Assembly (NCBI GenBank): GCA_001630475.1
Contig: KV419421.1
Span: forward strand, 8,916 to 72,915
Source of the DNA: Sistotremastrum niveocremeum HHB9708
Taxonomy: Eukaryota; Basidiomycota; Agaricomycetes; Sistotremastrales; Sistotremastraceae
DNA length: 64,000 nt
Direction of reading: 5' to 3'
The notes under the pieces were generated by a model. That model made no database searches. It saw only the letters and a program-made list of their open reading frames with translations, and was not told the DNA's origin. Positions 35,393 through 47,324 of the stretch are shown in pieces. The first letter of the stretch is position 1; each line of letters begins with the position of its first letter. The translations under genes and the position numbers were made by a program.

Positions 35393-37112
35393 ATGTCGTC
35401 CAACACGACACACTCCTCGAAACCAAGCAGAGCTAGTCAGTTCTCCCGATATATGTCCCACAATTTACCTGATGGCTTCCGTCGACTCCAGATATTCCTT
35501 GCCGTCAATTCCAAACGGATTCTTGCAAGTTCTCCTCAGAACAATGTCCATACTCGCACGTCCGAGTGCCACATACAGCAATGTCTCCTGCATCATCTCA
35601 CCAGGAGCTGATTTCCGAGCATTCGAGTACTCGGCATGATCGTCATAGCAGATCTGCCTCGACGCCTTCCCGAGTCAGAGATATCCTGAGTCCATCCCCT
35701 GGAAAAATGAGCTCACGGTACCGTAGTAAGTCTTTCTTTGTTTATCACGAGGAAGCCAAGTCTTGATCAAGTGTCAGCAAAACCTTGCGTCAATTTTTTG
35801 AGTGGAAACTGTTCATACGGCGATAAATGCTCGTTTGCTCACGTTTTGCCTCCTTTGTCTCCCGTCGTCCAGTCTCCAGCTCCATGGAGTCCTGGATACG
35901 CGAGTCCGGTCAACGCGAATGGCTGGTGGGATGGATCTCATGCTGATAGCCGGGGTCGATTCGTTCCAGAACTGCCTCCTCAGCCTGAAATGTCGGACGA
36001 TGAGTCTACCTATTCAAGCGACGTCAGAGTGCCACCTGTGTCTTCTCCTGTGATGGCCGTGGTTCATGTACCTGTCTATGTTCCCGTTCCTCCCTCTGTT
36101 CCTATGTTCGGCGGAGCCGGGACTGGAGCGCCTGCAACTGTTCCACCACCAACCACAAGGGACCGCTCTAATTCTCTGGGAAACACGACTAGCATTCATT
36201 ATAAGAGTAATTTGTCTCTTATTTTCTTCTCTATCAAGCGCTCATTTTTCCACAGCTCGACCATGTAAATTCTGGAACACGGATGGTCATTGCCCGAAAG
36301 GCGAAAAATGCACATTGTGGGTATCTTCGGGTTTTCTTTCTGGTCACTTTTTGACTCGTTTGCTGCAGTATACACGAAACTACGCAGGCGCGATCTCATA
36401 CACCTCATTCTCGGCCCCAAGACAAAGATCCATCCAGCGCTCATTTCAGTATTCCCTCTCCAGCCAGTTCTTCCACTGTCAGTACTCCAGTGGGAGAACT
36501 GCTATTCCCTTCGGTGCATACGGCTCCAAACTCTGCGCGGCCAGATCTGGACGACCACGGTTCATGGAGAGTGTTGGGCGGAGGCGTGAAATTGGGAGAT
36601 TATAGAACAGAACGTGAGTAATGGCATGTCATCTAGATGAATTAATCAACGTCTGATCGTGAACAAAAAAAGACGAGGAATATCAGGCAGAAAACTTCGG
36701 ACATCGCTCCGCACCCAGAATGTACGATACCGGTGAGTATTTACATTCAATGCCTCGCTTTATCGTATCTCAATATCGCCAGATTCTAGCACGGAGAGTG
36801 AAGTAGCTAGCACCGAAAACCGTCAAGTCCGTCAACTGGGTCAAAAGATGGCCAAACAGCTCGCAATCAATGTCCCTCCTCCGACCATGTTCGTCAGCAA
36901 AAAATGGGATGAAGACGAAGATGAGGAGAATTGGGAAGACCAACAATCTCCCAAAGCACGTGTGATGCCTCGCCGTGAATCGCGCTTCCGTTCCGTTCCT
37001 GCTACGCCCACCAAATACACACCAGTTCGCGCAGTATGTTCTTGAACCAATCGTTGAGACGAACGTGCACTTATCAGGTCTTCTCTAGGCTTTCTCACAC
37101 GCAGAAACATGA
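35393..37112 (+). CDS. Protein with three CCCH zinc fingers
   Basis: Eight exons (35393-35435, 35492-35725, 35778-36206, 36256-36316, 36369-36613, 36673-36732, 36783-37033, 37089-37112) give 448 residues. Three fingers are visible: PCRQFQTDSCKFSSEQCPYSH, PCVNFLSGNCSYGDKCSFAH and PCKFWNTDGHCPKGEKCTFIH, spaced by long Ser/Pro-rich disordered stretches. Such tandem fingers bind single-stranded RNA, often AU-rich 3' ends. Inference: a post-transcriptional regulator. The third finger is completed only by splicing exons 4 and 5, supporting the model. The last 8-codon exon is the least certain; without it translation would stop at 37045. Confidence 0.78.
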
Positions 37113-37114
37113 TT

Positions 37115-37810
37115 GCGACTGCGTCAGTCTTTTTGTCGTCCTTTTTCGTTCTATGGGGACTTTTCGTTCGTTCGCATCGACAATTCGTTCTTTCTTTCTT
37201 TCTCTTTTTGGGGCTTGAGCATGGTCACATCTCGCTTCGTTTCAAAATATTACTTCTGTCAACTAGTTTTACTCTTTCTGTTCATAGCGATACATCTGTA
37301 TTCCGTATTGAAATATGAAATGAGCTTCTTCGTCCCTCCTTGCCCTGGTGCCTGGTCGGCATTCAAGATGTAAGGCCCGAGGACATCGGCAGGAACCCGG
37401 AACTAATTATTGACGCTGAGATGGCACAGAATTGCTTGACTGTCTACGGCGGGCTTGGATGAGGCTGGGGCTCCCTTCGGGTGTGCAACGTAATGCTCTA
37501 ACTGAACAACAAAGTCTTCAAAAAGACAAGAGCCAGCATTATGAGCGGTCCGATGGGCGTCCGCCGATGTCAGCAGTGCTCCGAGCAACTGAGATGGAGG
37601 TCCTTGCTCAGTTCAACGAGATAGCAGTCTCGCAAGACGCGCTGAAGTATTGTCGAGGTAGACTCAGAGCGATGAGAAGAGCATGAGATTCTGAGAAGTC
37701 ATTGGAAAAGATCGGCAGCATAAGATGCTGTAGACTAGGAAGAATTCAGGTTGCGACAGCTGCGCCAGTGGAATATATCGTCATAATATCGGCCGCCTCT
37801 CGAATTTCAC
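37115..37810. other. Intergenic region with T-rich stretch
   Basis: 3' flank of the CCCH gene, T-rich at 37130-37280. No supported gene. Confidence 0.35.
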
Positions 37811-37814
37811 TGAC

Positions 37815-38600
37815 GTCGGGGGAATAGCGAGAAGATGGTATACACCCGTTCAACGATATGAAAGTACGAAGGCCTGAGAAGGTCTAGGTCAAGAGTCAGC
37901 ATGAAAGAGCAAGGCAAGAGAGTTTGCTGATAGCGCACCGACAGCCTGTACGAGAACGCTTCCCCCGTGATCGATAGTCGAAACTCATTGCCTGGGCTTG
38001 AATAAGACTGGACGACAAAGCCTTGAAGTCGTACGCAGCGTATCGACGCGTCGACGACTTCGTATATGTTCGGCAGGCAGCAGTTCTTGGAGACCAAAGA
38101 AGGATGGTAGCAAGGATATGAAGGCTCTTTGATTCCAGAATAGACTTGAACGATGTACGAGACGTTTACGCCCCTTTCTATCGTTGTCGCCAGTGAGCAA
38201 GGTGATGGGAGGGAGGACTGCCAGTGGTGAGGCTGGCGTCTCGGTATTAGGCATGACCAGACCATCAGCACCCTTCGACCGCTCTACGGCAAATCTATTG
38301 CTAGTGGCGATATTGAGGTCGAACATTAATGGAGAAAGGGAAGCACGTCAAATAGTAAAGTCGAGATACGATCCGATAACTCATCCGAGTTTACGAGAGG
38401 CGCTGCAATACAAAATCGATTATTGGCGAAAGAGTCATACATGAATGGGAGAGTATGGGAAGGTATGGGAAGAGACAGTACTACACTAATGATGGCAAGG
38501 GCGAGAGTTTCGAAACAAAGAGCGACAAGGACTGGGACTTGGTGTAGAAAGAAGAACTGCGTGCAATCGAGGCGAGGTGGTGAAAGTATTAAAATCGCTG
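37815..38600. repeat. Conserved 3' flank of F-box gene A
   Basis: This stretch resembles the region downstream of F-box B (46480-47200, opposite orientation) and of F-box C (53030-53720). Shared landmarks are the AGCGCACCGACAGC block and the ATGAATGGGA..CACTAATGATGG block next to the F-box stop. A short frame in the same direction as the F-box gene is similar in all three (GADGLVMP.. here). It is therefore part of the duplicated unit, not random spacer. Confidence 0.6.
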
Positions 38601-38606
38601 AATACC

Positions 38607-40088
38607 CTAAGCTAATGGATGGCGCGGAAGAACTTGGATTTCACATCCTGTGATAGCCTCGAGGTAGACGAGGTTCGGAACGAGGGTCACAGCACTGGTG
38701 AGATCCGGGACAAGTTCGAGGCGAGGCTGCGACGACAAAAGGTCCGGATCGGCGCAAAGATATCGTACGAGTTTCTCCACATTCCCAGAGAGATGTAATC
38801 GGTTGATCTGCGGGTACGCTTCCATGACTCTGTAGAAGATGAACTCTATATCCATACAAGATAGAGCGGTCCTTTCAGGGAAATTGTCGCGGATATTATA
38901 GAGAATGGACAGCTCGCTGACGTTAACATTCGGGATCGTCGATAACGCAGTGCATAGGGCTGAAACAGCGTTAAAGATAAGAGGGTCCAGGGGCCCGGGG
39001 GTATAGCCTGCTATACGCCAATCGCACAGGTAGCGGATGCTCGGAGTGCCGTTCGTCTCGATTATCAATCGTCTGGGATGGATGGAGATGGATATCGATG
39101 AGGGGAGAATGCGGGGTCCAGGAAGTGAAATAAGAGTATCTGTAATGGTTGTTGTGAAGATCGTCATTGGCACTGTCGGTGTCTCGAGAGCAGTTGGCCC
39201 TTCGTGGATATGGAGGGAGGTCAAGGCAGGTAATCGAAGTTGTGGTAGGAGACGGAGCACGCAATTGGCTTCAAACTTCTCGAGCTTCAATCGACGACAA
39301 GAAGCGAATACTGCGGGGTGTGGAGGAGGATCCAGAGGAACATCGCCAGGCTCTACGTTGCCCGTGAGGTTGATCGTCTCCAATCCGGGCAGGGACAAGA
39401 GGGTTGAGAGGATCTTTCGGCAGTTTCGCTGGCCGATTCTTGCTGAGACAGCGGAGAGGGAAGGGAAAGGGCTAAGATGCCAAGGGACTTTGGAGAAGAG
39501 TTTAGCGGTTTGGAGGTTTGGTGCACTGTGGGCGAAAAGATTTGTATGACAGGGCATGTCCTGAGTGGAGAAATCGAAATCGAGAGATTGTAGATTGGGC
39601 GCAGGAGTCTGAAGAGCTTCTGATACGGCTTCCGCTCCTTCTACGTTACGCAGTCGAATACCGAGGTGTTGGAAGGCTGGCATATTGGTCCTGAGGAAGG
39701 TGGTTTGTCGTTCTCGTTCCTCTGTCTGATTCTCGGCGTGAGACCCTCCATAGCATAGATCGAGATAGAGTAGGATTTGCTCCTGATGAGATCGCTCGAA
39801 GAAGAGCTCTACGATTTGAGGCCGTACGTGGAGATAGATGGTGCGCCATATGGCAGGGCGGGAGAGCGCAATGTCCCGGATTCGTTGATTGCTACAAAAT
39901 AGAAACAGTCAGTCCGGGAACGATCACATGAGACGCGATATGACAGACATTAAAGCTACTCGCATGATTGCCTGCATCTTTTCTTTGTGGTTTAGCTTGG
40001 GTAGCGTACCAGGAATGGGATTGAGGATTTGAGCGACATAGGTTTCCAGAATTTCCGCCACGACTTCATTAGGGAGACCGTCAAGCAT
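38607..40088 (-). CDS. F-box/LRR-like protein, paralogue A
   Basis: Two exons (40088-39949, 39891-38607) give 474 residues. Seen: an N-terminal F-box-like segment (LPNEVVAEILETYV .. NQRIRDIALSRPAIW), then about 400 residues of weak leucine-rich repeat pattern and a C-terminal LVYLEAITGCEI motif shared with B and C. Such proteins recruit targets to SCF (Skp1-Cul1-F-box) ubiquitin ligases in the cytosol or nucleus; substrate unknown. It is the most diverged of the four copies here and ends about ten residues earlier than B and C. An in-frame ATG at 40199 would add 37 residues; 40088 matches the start of the paralogues. The donor of the intron is less certain than the acceptor. Confidence 0.78.
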
Positions 40089-40377
40089 GCTTGTGGAGAT
40101 GTGATCCTGTTCGCAGCGTTTCAAGTAGATGAGAGATTGAAAAGACTGATGAAAGGGCTCGGGGTCGTCGGGGATGTTCAAGTTGTTGAAGACGCTCAAG
40201 AGAGTGATCTAGACTCCGCACCAACATTTCGCTGTTTTCGTAAGTTTTGACACTCCGCCGAGTCGGGCTCGCGTCGGCCTTTCGGGGTGTGGTTTATTAG
40301 TCTACCTAATAATAGGACTTTGTCGTAGCGTTTCCTGTAAAGCTACACTACGAGCCGTCGTCGCTAGCCAGAGCGTT

Positions 40378-40651
40378 AAAGGCAACAGCGGGCGTCTAAT
40401 GGAAGCCTCGGCATCTCTTTCGGAGCCGTGGACCGACTCTACAGTGGTGCACAGAGAGGGCTCAATATTCACCAAAATAAAGTCGCTCAAGCTCACAGTC
40501 GAATGCGATGACTATGGATAGCTGATTAACTGCTCAGGCTATTTTAGAAACCTTTCGAGTAGCTGTCAGGATATGATACCTATGTCGGAGATTCGGTCCA
40601 CGGCTCCGAAAGAGATGCCGAGGCTTCCATTAGACGCCCGCTGTTGCCTTT
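40378..40651. repeat. Hairpin (foldback) element with 59-bp perfect arms, copy 1
   Basis: Arms 40378-40436 and 40593-40651 are exact reverse complements, with a 156-base loop. The same arms (diverged) and a recognisably related loop occur at the centre of the palindrome at 49.55-49.83 kb, including AGGATATG..TGTCGGAGATTCGG just before the right arm. It lies about 290 bases upstream of the F-box A start. No target duplication is evident. Confidence 0.8.
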
Positions 40652-40856
40652 CCCGCTCTCGCAACGACGATTGTTCTGCGCCTGCTCTGCTCTGTGCTCG
40701 CCCTCATTCATCCTGCTCTTCAGACACTCTGACTCAGGCCGCCTTTCCACACCAATTCACATGTTCTTTCTCTCTTCAAACTCAGCGAACTCCGCTCTCG
40801 AGCATTCCATATCATCTGGTCAATTTTTTGTTCTCCGCTCTCCATTCCTCCTTCCG
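40652..40856. repeat. Leader shared with the palindrome centre
   Basis: The sequence to the right of the hairpin (GCTCGCCCTCATTCATCCTG, CAATTCACATG, TTTTTGTTCTCCGCTC, CGCACTCACCTGC in order) is repeated in the same order at 49.85-50.05 kb. Hairpin plus leader plus module therefore travel together. Confidence 0.65.
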
Positions 40857-41376
40857 CACTCACCTGCATCGCAGGGCTCCCTTGGAAATCCCCGTCGCTG
40901 GTCTGCATATGCTTACCTAGAGATGAAGCTCGATTCCTTCACTCGCGATTGGGAGAGCTTAATGAGTGCTCGGTCTGGCCGCTTTGGCAGCAGTGGTGTC
41001 TACCTGTCGTCGTTGGCGCCGACGGCGGCAGGCAAGTGCCACTGCACCAAACGGCTGGGAGATGGGCGTCGTCGGGTGACCGGCGGCACTCATCTGGGGA
41101 ATCCTCCTCCCCGTCGCACTCACCTGCATTGCAGGGCTCCCTATAAAATCCCCGTCGCTGGTCTGCATATGCTTACCGAAAAACCAAGCTCGATTCCTTC
41201 ACTCGCGATTGGGAGAGCTTAATGAGTGTCCGGTCTGGCCGCTTTGGCAGCAGTGGTGTCTACCTGTCGTCGTTGGCGCCGACGGCGGCAGGCAAGTGCC
41301 ACTGCACCAAACGGCTGGGAGATGGGCGTCGTCGGGTGGCCGGCGGCAACCATCTTGGGGGTCCCTCCTTCCATCG
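40857..41376. repeat. Tandem pair of 260-bp modules
   Basis: Two direct copies, about 40857-41116 and 41117-41376, are nearly identical from CACTCACCTGCAT.GCAGG through GGGAGAGCTTAATGAGTG to CGTCGTCGGGTG. Related modules lie at 50.02-50.64 kb and, inverted, at 48.7-49.4 kb. The repeated frames MQTSDGDF.. (minus) and GRFGSSGVYLSS.. (plus) come from the DNA repetition. Confidence 0.78.
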
Positions 41377-41379
41377 CCT

Positions 41380-42980
41380 TGATCTATGCGAGGCGATGGA
41401 TCTGTTACCTACGGCGAGTAACCTTTATCATCGAAGTCATCCAATACTAACTCAATATTGGAAGGGATTTTTTTTGAAGTTCCAATCATTCATCTTCGAA
41501 CGCAATATGTAGCACATGTCTCTCCGTTGCATAGCTATCACATGCTAGCCACTGAGCGGGATTTTTGTCTCTATACTGAACCACTGATCCTTTGCTGTTC
41601 CGTTGAAACTCCCTTTATATGTTACGAGAAGCAGTGACAGTATCGCGGGCGCTGAATAGCTCAAGTAGAAGGGTCGAGCGGTTCGAGTCAGTCTTGATAG
41701 CAGTTGTATCTTGACGGGTGTCTATTCTTGTTGACAGATCTCCCGCTCTGTATGCTCAATGGAGTGATACGGACTGGGTTTCACAAGCATTTGACAAGTC
41801 AACGATACTTTCATATCGGTCCTGAGATCACACAAAGAGCAAAATATCGGCGGACTGAACGATTGACGTGGAAACAGAGATATGAGTGTGAGTAGACGAG
41901 GGAGTGGGCCGATGGATGAGCGTAATGATTGTATGATGATGATGTTGAGGTCAATGACCATGAGAGAAAGAAATCTGCAGGAGAAACCCATTGCAAGCGC
42001 GAATGCTTTACAACGCTCGACGATGCGAGACATGATTGCTGTTCGAAGAAATAGGGGCATGAGCGGCTGATGTTCAGCCATTTGATGCGGTCGGCAAGTG
42101 GAGCTATCCCAAGAGGTTGAGCACTCGACGACCTGGAGGAAAAGAGCAAACTTGAATAAGGGAGAGTGCCCAGCCCGTCACTGATTATCATCCCAAGATA
42201 TGTTGGATATGCTTAAAAGTGGTTTGAAGCGCAGAAGGGGAGAGGGGGAAGCACGATTGGACCATAAGCTTGAATCTGCAGATTTTCGACGCGCGTGTTT
42301 TAGGTCCCCCTTTTCTACTGGAGGTCGCGTCAATTCTATCGATCGTCAGATCGACATTATCAGCAATATACATGTGGCTTAAGGGGAGTATTCATACCGA
42401 ATGCGTCGATTCCATTCTTGAGTAGGATGAAGTCTAGAGTGAAACGTGTTCGACGGTGACAAGATTTTCATCGCATTGTGATAGAGAATAACACGACACC
42501 ATATATCATCTGGAGGATTTTGGTCATCACCTCGTTGGGCAGTCAGGAGTCACTTTGGGTATTTCCGAAGATGTCGTCCGTTCATACAAACATCCAAGAC
42601 TGAGATATGCAAGGCATTCGCCGTCTTTGACGAAAAAAGTTGATCGGGAGGAGGTGTTTGGAATCCGTACATCGAAATTTCTATGGAAACGCGCTTCTTC
42701 GGCGCACCTCTCGGCTCCGTTTGCGCACCTGAAGCTGTGAGCTTGTGAACTAGTATTGCTAGGCAAGTGGGTGCGAACTCGAAGGACGATATGCAGACCC
42801 GCGTAATAGAGAAAAATGGTAGCACTGATGGTGCAGATGTGAAGTCGACATATTTTGGTGGGTCAGAATAATTTCGCTGCTGATCATGATGGTATATTGC
42901 TATCACTGAGGCTGACAGCAAACGAGAAGATCAGTACTAGCAAGAGACGCTAATGCACCACTTCGAGCAATTCTTGAGCA
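41380..42980. other. Region without a clear gene
   Basis: Overlapping frames of 60-126 codons on both strands; none shows a start, splice sites or motif. A short ATG-rich run occurs near 41925-41950. Nothing else seen. Confidence 0.35.
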
Positions 42981-43004
42981 CGAGAAGATGGCAGGCGCCT
43001 ACTG

Positions 43005-43145
43005 TAAAGGAAGCGTCGGAGTCGCGCTGTCGGATATCGGAGCCCCCTATTTTTGCCTGCGAGGTGCCTTCGTCTCTCTCTATATACAAGTACTAGTCTG
43101 CTCTCTCCAACCGTCGCGGTCACCAACATCGACATACGATCTCCG
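43005..43145 (-). repeat. Inverted remnant of an F-box 5' block
   Basis: Read on the minus strand, this matches the region 44655-44790 upstream of F-box B: the GCGCGACTCCGACGC-type box, the GCAAAAA..GGGGCTCCGAT box and the GTTGGTGACYGCGACGGTT box appear in the same order. No F-box frame follows it, so it is an orphan piece of a duplicated unit. Confidence 0.65.
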
Positions 43146-43199
43146 CCCGAAATCGCGCCCCAGGACTATATAAAGCTTCCCATCGTTCGGAAAACCCCA

Positions 43200-43400
43200 T
43201 TCCTTCTTCTTCCCTACTCTCACTTGCTCTGCAGGTCGATGGGGGAGTCGAATGGGACTGTCGACGATCTCTGGCGATCATCACTACCCTTTCTCACTTT
43301 CAATCTACCCTTTCAGCGTAAGCCGACTCATTCGTCTGCCTCAGGAAACGTTCGGATAGGACGTCTCATCCTGACCCAGGCAAAGGGTAGAGTGGATGGG
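43200..43400 (+). repeat. Single diverged module
   Basis: Contains CTACTCTCACTTGCTCTGCAGG and, further on, CTCAGGAAACGTTCGGATAGGACGT, both matching the modules at 6.25-6.93 kb. Confidence 0.5.
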
Positions 43401-43404
43401 GGCC

Positions 43405-44580
43405 GGGGTGGTGGTGTCGTCTTTGTCTTTGCCGGTCTGCGCGTCAAAGACTTCGTCTTTGTTCCGTGCGCCAAATTTTTGGAACCAGATCCTTCGGGAT
43501 CATTGTGCTGCGTCGCTGTTGCTTTCTGAATGAGATCCCACCTGGTATCGTCCTCTCTCCGTTATTGTCTATGCTTGCTCTGATTCCGTCGTCTGGTTCT
43601 GTTCAGATGGCTCTTACACTTTGATTACATCGGGTGGCGATCAGATAAGTTTTGATTCTCTCTTGCCGCTGAAATTTATCTTGCAGAGTCTTGTCGCTGG
43701 CCGTAGGTCAAGTCTTGTAATAGAGCAAGGTGAGAGCTTTCGTAGTAAACACCATTTCATCGAAGCATCTAACGCCTGACAGTTAATTTCCGAAACTCGT
43801 AGAGACATCTATGTTCCATTCGTCGATCAAAAAGACTCTTCGGTGAGCAAGTCATCTCTATCTCTCTTTCATATTTGAACTTTGATCCTAGTCTCGAGCC
43901 TTACGCTCATATCCGACCAGTAGCACAGTCGTATCTCCCACATGACAGTCAAGATTCGATTTTATATTTATACCGGTGAGCGTCGTCTTGTTAACTGGTC
44001 GGCTCTTCGACTGAAAAGATCTCCTTGAATTGCATGTTCAGATCGACTCAAAACTTGGTATGGGAGCTTGCGAGAAGGAGACAGCGGGTGCTTCGCACAG
44101 CAAGTAGAGAAAGCGGAACATGTTCCGTTGCCATCGTGTTGTAAATTATCCATATTTTTGGGATATTGAACGTGACCGCCGTCCTCTATCTTACAACGCC
44201 TTGACTTGATGACCGAAAGGATCAAATCTTTTGATATCTCGAGTGTAGTCTCTCAGCATAATAAGACATCGAAGAACAAAATATATTATGTTGGAGATAG
44301 CATGACCTGAAAACGTCTAGAATTCCCGATATTGATAGTGAAAGCGTGTCGTCTTTGAAGATTCGGGATGATGAGACTGCCTTTCTTTCATGCTCCATAC
44401 CGACTGAGAGATCCGTACCGTAAAGAGTCGCACACGAATCGAGGTTCCCGAGTCGAGTTAATATCTTCATCAGTGAGCAATTCTTGGGTGCAGAAAGCAC
44501 AATTGCGCAGAAGCCGTCATGACCTTCCAAGTCCGAGTTAGAAGTGAACGAAATGAATAGAAGATGTTACTAGTACTCGC
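43405..44580. other. Region without a clear gene
   Basis: No supported exon. Short minus-strand frames at 43968-44225 and 44222-44530 lack motifs and do not splice together. Confidence 0.3.
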
Positions 44581-44584
44581 CGAT

Positions 44585-44879
44585 GAGATGACCACCATCG
44601 TCTGTTGCTCTCCGGAGACGGAGAGAAGACGACGTCAAGCGAGGGTCCCAGAGATCGTATGAGGATGTTGGTGACTGCGACGGTTACTAGTAGAGGACTG
44701 AGAGCAAACTTGTATAGCGGCGAAGGCAGCTCGGAGGCAAAAGAAAGGGGCTCCGATTTCCGACAGCGCGACTCCGACGCGTCTTTCCTGCGACCAGCAT
44801 CGACATCGCGACTCAGCGAGCCTCAGGCTGTCAGTTTCCCATCCGCAAGCTTCGAATGAGGACCATATGAACCGTCGAT
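44585..44879 (+). promoter_or_regulatory. Conserved 5' block of F-box B
   Basis: It opens with a piece of the module family (CATCGTCTG..CTCCGGAGACGGAGAG, also at 48.73 kb and inverted near 50.6 kb). It continues with ACTCCGACGCGTCTTTCC and GTCAGTTTCCCATCCGCA, both found at the same distance upstream of F-box C (55.33-55.45 kb, inverted) and F-box D (63.25-63.39 kb). Conservation beyond the coding region suggests a shared promoter, or simply recent duplication. Confidence 0.6.
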
Positions 44880-46429
44880 ATGTCTGTCGATGATCTGGCT
44901 GTTGAACTTGTGGAGGAAATCCTCGATCTCTATTTGGCTAATCCCCGGGATCCAAAATCGAGGCCGCCGCTTTACGATTTTGATCGGATGCAAGCCGTTA
45001 TGAGATTGACCAGAGTGTGCGTTTCTACCTTACTACATGCCTCTGTTTCTGGGCTGATTGATTCCAAATCTTCAGTAGCAAGAGGATACGCGACATTGTG
45101 CTTTCTCGTCCTGCGTTTTGGCGGACAATCTATCTCCATGCCCCCATGCGAATCGTCAAGCTGTTCTTTGAACGAGCCCTCAAAAATAACATTGATCTCT
45201 CTCTTGATCAACTTTATCAATGCTGTGGAGAGCTCTCCAAAGATGGCACCACTGCGGAACATATAGCAGAACGAGCCAGCTTTATCCAGTCAAATATGTC
45301 AGCCTTCCGACACCTCACCCTGCTGCCAGTTCAATTAGGCGACGTAAATCATGGGAAGATACTTTCTGTCGCGCTCCAAACTCCTGCCCCAAATCTACGA
45401 TCCATCGATATCCGATTCTGCCTAGACATGCAATGCCCGAACCTTTTTGCTCAGAGTGCCCCTAACCTCCGTACCGCTCATATCCTTACGAATGAAGATT
45501 GGAATCTGGACGCTTTCAAATCTCTCACCACAGTCAGCGTTCACATCGATCATGTTAACTGCCAGGAGATGATATCGACTCTTGAATCCATGGAGAGACT
45601 GGAAGGCATCACTTTAGTCCGTCGGAGAATGAGCCGTGATTGTTTTCTCCGGCCTCTGAAACGTCATGTGATATTCACCTCGTGTCGTCGATTTGAGGTT
45701 CAGATGATGGACTCTGACTGGGTGCTTACGCTCCTGTCAGCCATTCAACTCCCTGCTTTGGCAGAACTTCATATTCATGAAACGGCGAACTCGGGTGGAG
45801 AAGCAATCCTACCAGGGGAACTCACCCCGTCTTTTGCACACGCAATTACTTCTCTTCACAACCCCCACCATCTCCCTACCTCAATATCCATTGCAATTGA
45901 TTATAGGCACATGAAGATCACGTCGAATGGTACTCCCAGCATTTCCTACGAAAGCCGCTGGCCTGGGCAATTGCGGAACTTCGAGCCCAGTGCTTCTCTT
46001 GTCCTCGATGCCGTGTCAGACGTCTGCACCTTCTTGTCGACTATCCCAGATGTTGCCGTCCGCGAACTCGCATTTCACTATGACATGAGTTTCGTCCGGG
46101 CAGACACCAGTCCTGATTCCATGACACCCTTGAGTTCTATGAATGCTACAGTCCTGCTACGCAGAATCATGGAAGCCTATCCCCTCATCACAAGCCTAAC
46201 GCTCCGTGCTGATGTGGATGACGCCATTAATCTCTTTTGCGCCGAACCGCACCTTCTATCGTCCCACCCTCGCCTCGAAATTTCGACGCTCATCGACCCG
46301 GAATCGCCCCGCGCTACGGACCTCTTCCACAACCTCCTTCATCTCGAAGCTCTTACAGGATGTGAAATAGACGTTTTGCGCCGCCATTCGTCAGCTCCCG
46401 TTAGCCGACAGTTTCCAGAGTTTCACTAG
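44880..46429 (+). CDS. F-box/LRR-like protein, paralogue B
   Basis: Two exons (44880-45016, 45076-46429) give 496 residues. The intron (GTGCGT..TTCAG) sits in phase 2 after codon 45, exactly as in C and D. Seen: an F-box-like N-terminus (LAVELVEEILDLYLANPRDPK .. SKRIRDIVLSRPAFWRTIYL) and a long LRR-like region with repeated aliphatic spacing such as TPAPNLRSIDIRF, ending with LLHLEALTGCEIDVL. Likely substrate adaptor of an SCF ubiquitin ligase; target unknown. The frame is intact. B faces C across the palindrome, and the two are close in sequence through the whole protein. Confidence 0.85.
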
Positions 46430-46479
46430 CGCTCCGAGTCGTTCGACTGCACCTACTTCTTCGAAGCTTCTTCCTACTC

Positions 46480-47200
46480 CCATTACTAGCAGTTTTTCTT
46501 CTTCAATCGTTCTGAAACTCTCGCCTTTGCCATCATTATCATTAGTGTACTGTACTTCGCATGCTCGCATTCATGTATGTCTCGTCCGACTTGCCAATAA
46601 TTGATCTGTATTGCAGCGCTCCTTTTCACTTCGATACGCTCTCGGAATTCCACATCGACTTCAAAATTTGAAGTGCTACTCTTCTTCCGTGAGTCTTCAA
46701 TATTCAAGCCTGCAGTGTCTCCAATAGCAATAGCAGATTCAGACTGGATATAAGGAGCTCGAGGCTGAGAAGTGCTGATGGTCTGACGATCACTCTTACC
46801 GTTCCCGATGGTGCGACGCCAACATGATCACCAGGCATCAATTTCTTCAAGGATCCTTTCCCTTGTCAACGTTAGATGACGGTAACAAAGCTTTAAAGGC
46901 CACGGCGCTCTCGCGGTGTGCCATACCATCTACTTGTCTTCGAAAATCTACCGCCGTCCCGCCTTGACTTCTATTGTTGTTTGAGACCCAATGACTGCCA
47001 CTGCTGCCCGACGAACATCCACGAACACGCCTTTCACGTCCCGTGCTGCGTATGCCGCTGTCATCTAGTCTCATCCAAGCTCCAATACGTCCTCAGTTTC
47101 GACTAGCAATTAGGCGGAAAGCGTTCTCTTGCAGGCTATCGGTGCGCTATCAATATCTGTCTTTCATGCTTAATTTGACCTCGCATTCAAAGTTATTCAG
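46480..47200. repeat. Conserved 3' flank of F-box gene B
   Basis: Inverted relative to the flanks of A and C. Shares the AATGATAATG..CACTAAT-type block beside the stop, a frame reading SADGLTITLTVPDGATPT (SANGLTVTLIVSDGATPT downstream of C) and the GCGGAAAGCGTTCTC block. Confidence 0.6.
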
Positions 47201-47324
47201 GCCCTCCTGCTGTACTTATCGTTGATCCGAGCCAGTCCTTGATCAACACCGCCATACGCTTTGCTTGCAGCATTGAGAGTAGAGACAGGGATGCGCAGCG
47301 CAGTCGACGCTGCCTCTTGAGAGT

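Noticed and set aside
41640-41700. tRNA-like GGTTCGAGTC box
   Set aside because: No matching A box, acceptor stem or anticodon arm could be drawn around it.
43053-43529. 158-codon plus-strand frame
   Set aside because: It runs through an inverted F-box promoter remnant and a module repeat, so the frame is a by-product of repeated DNA.
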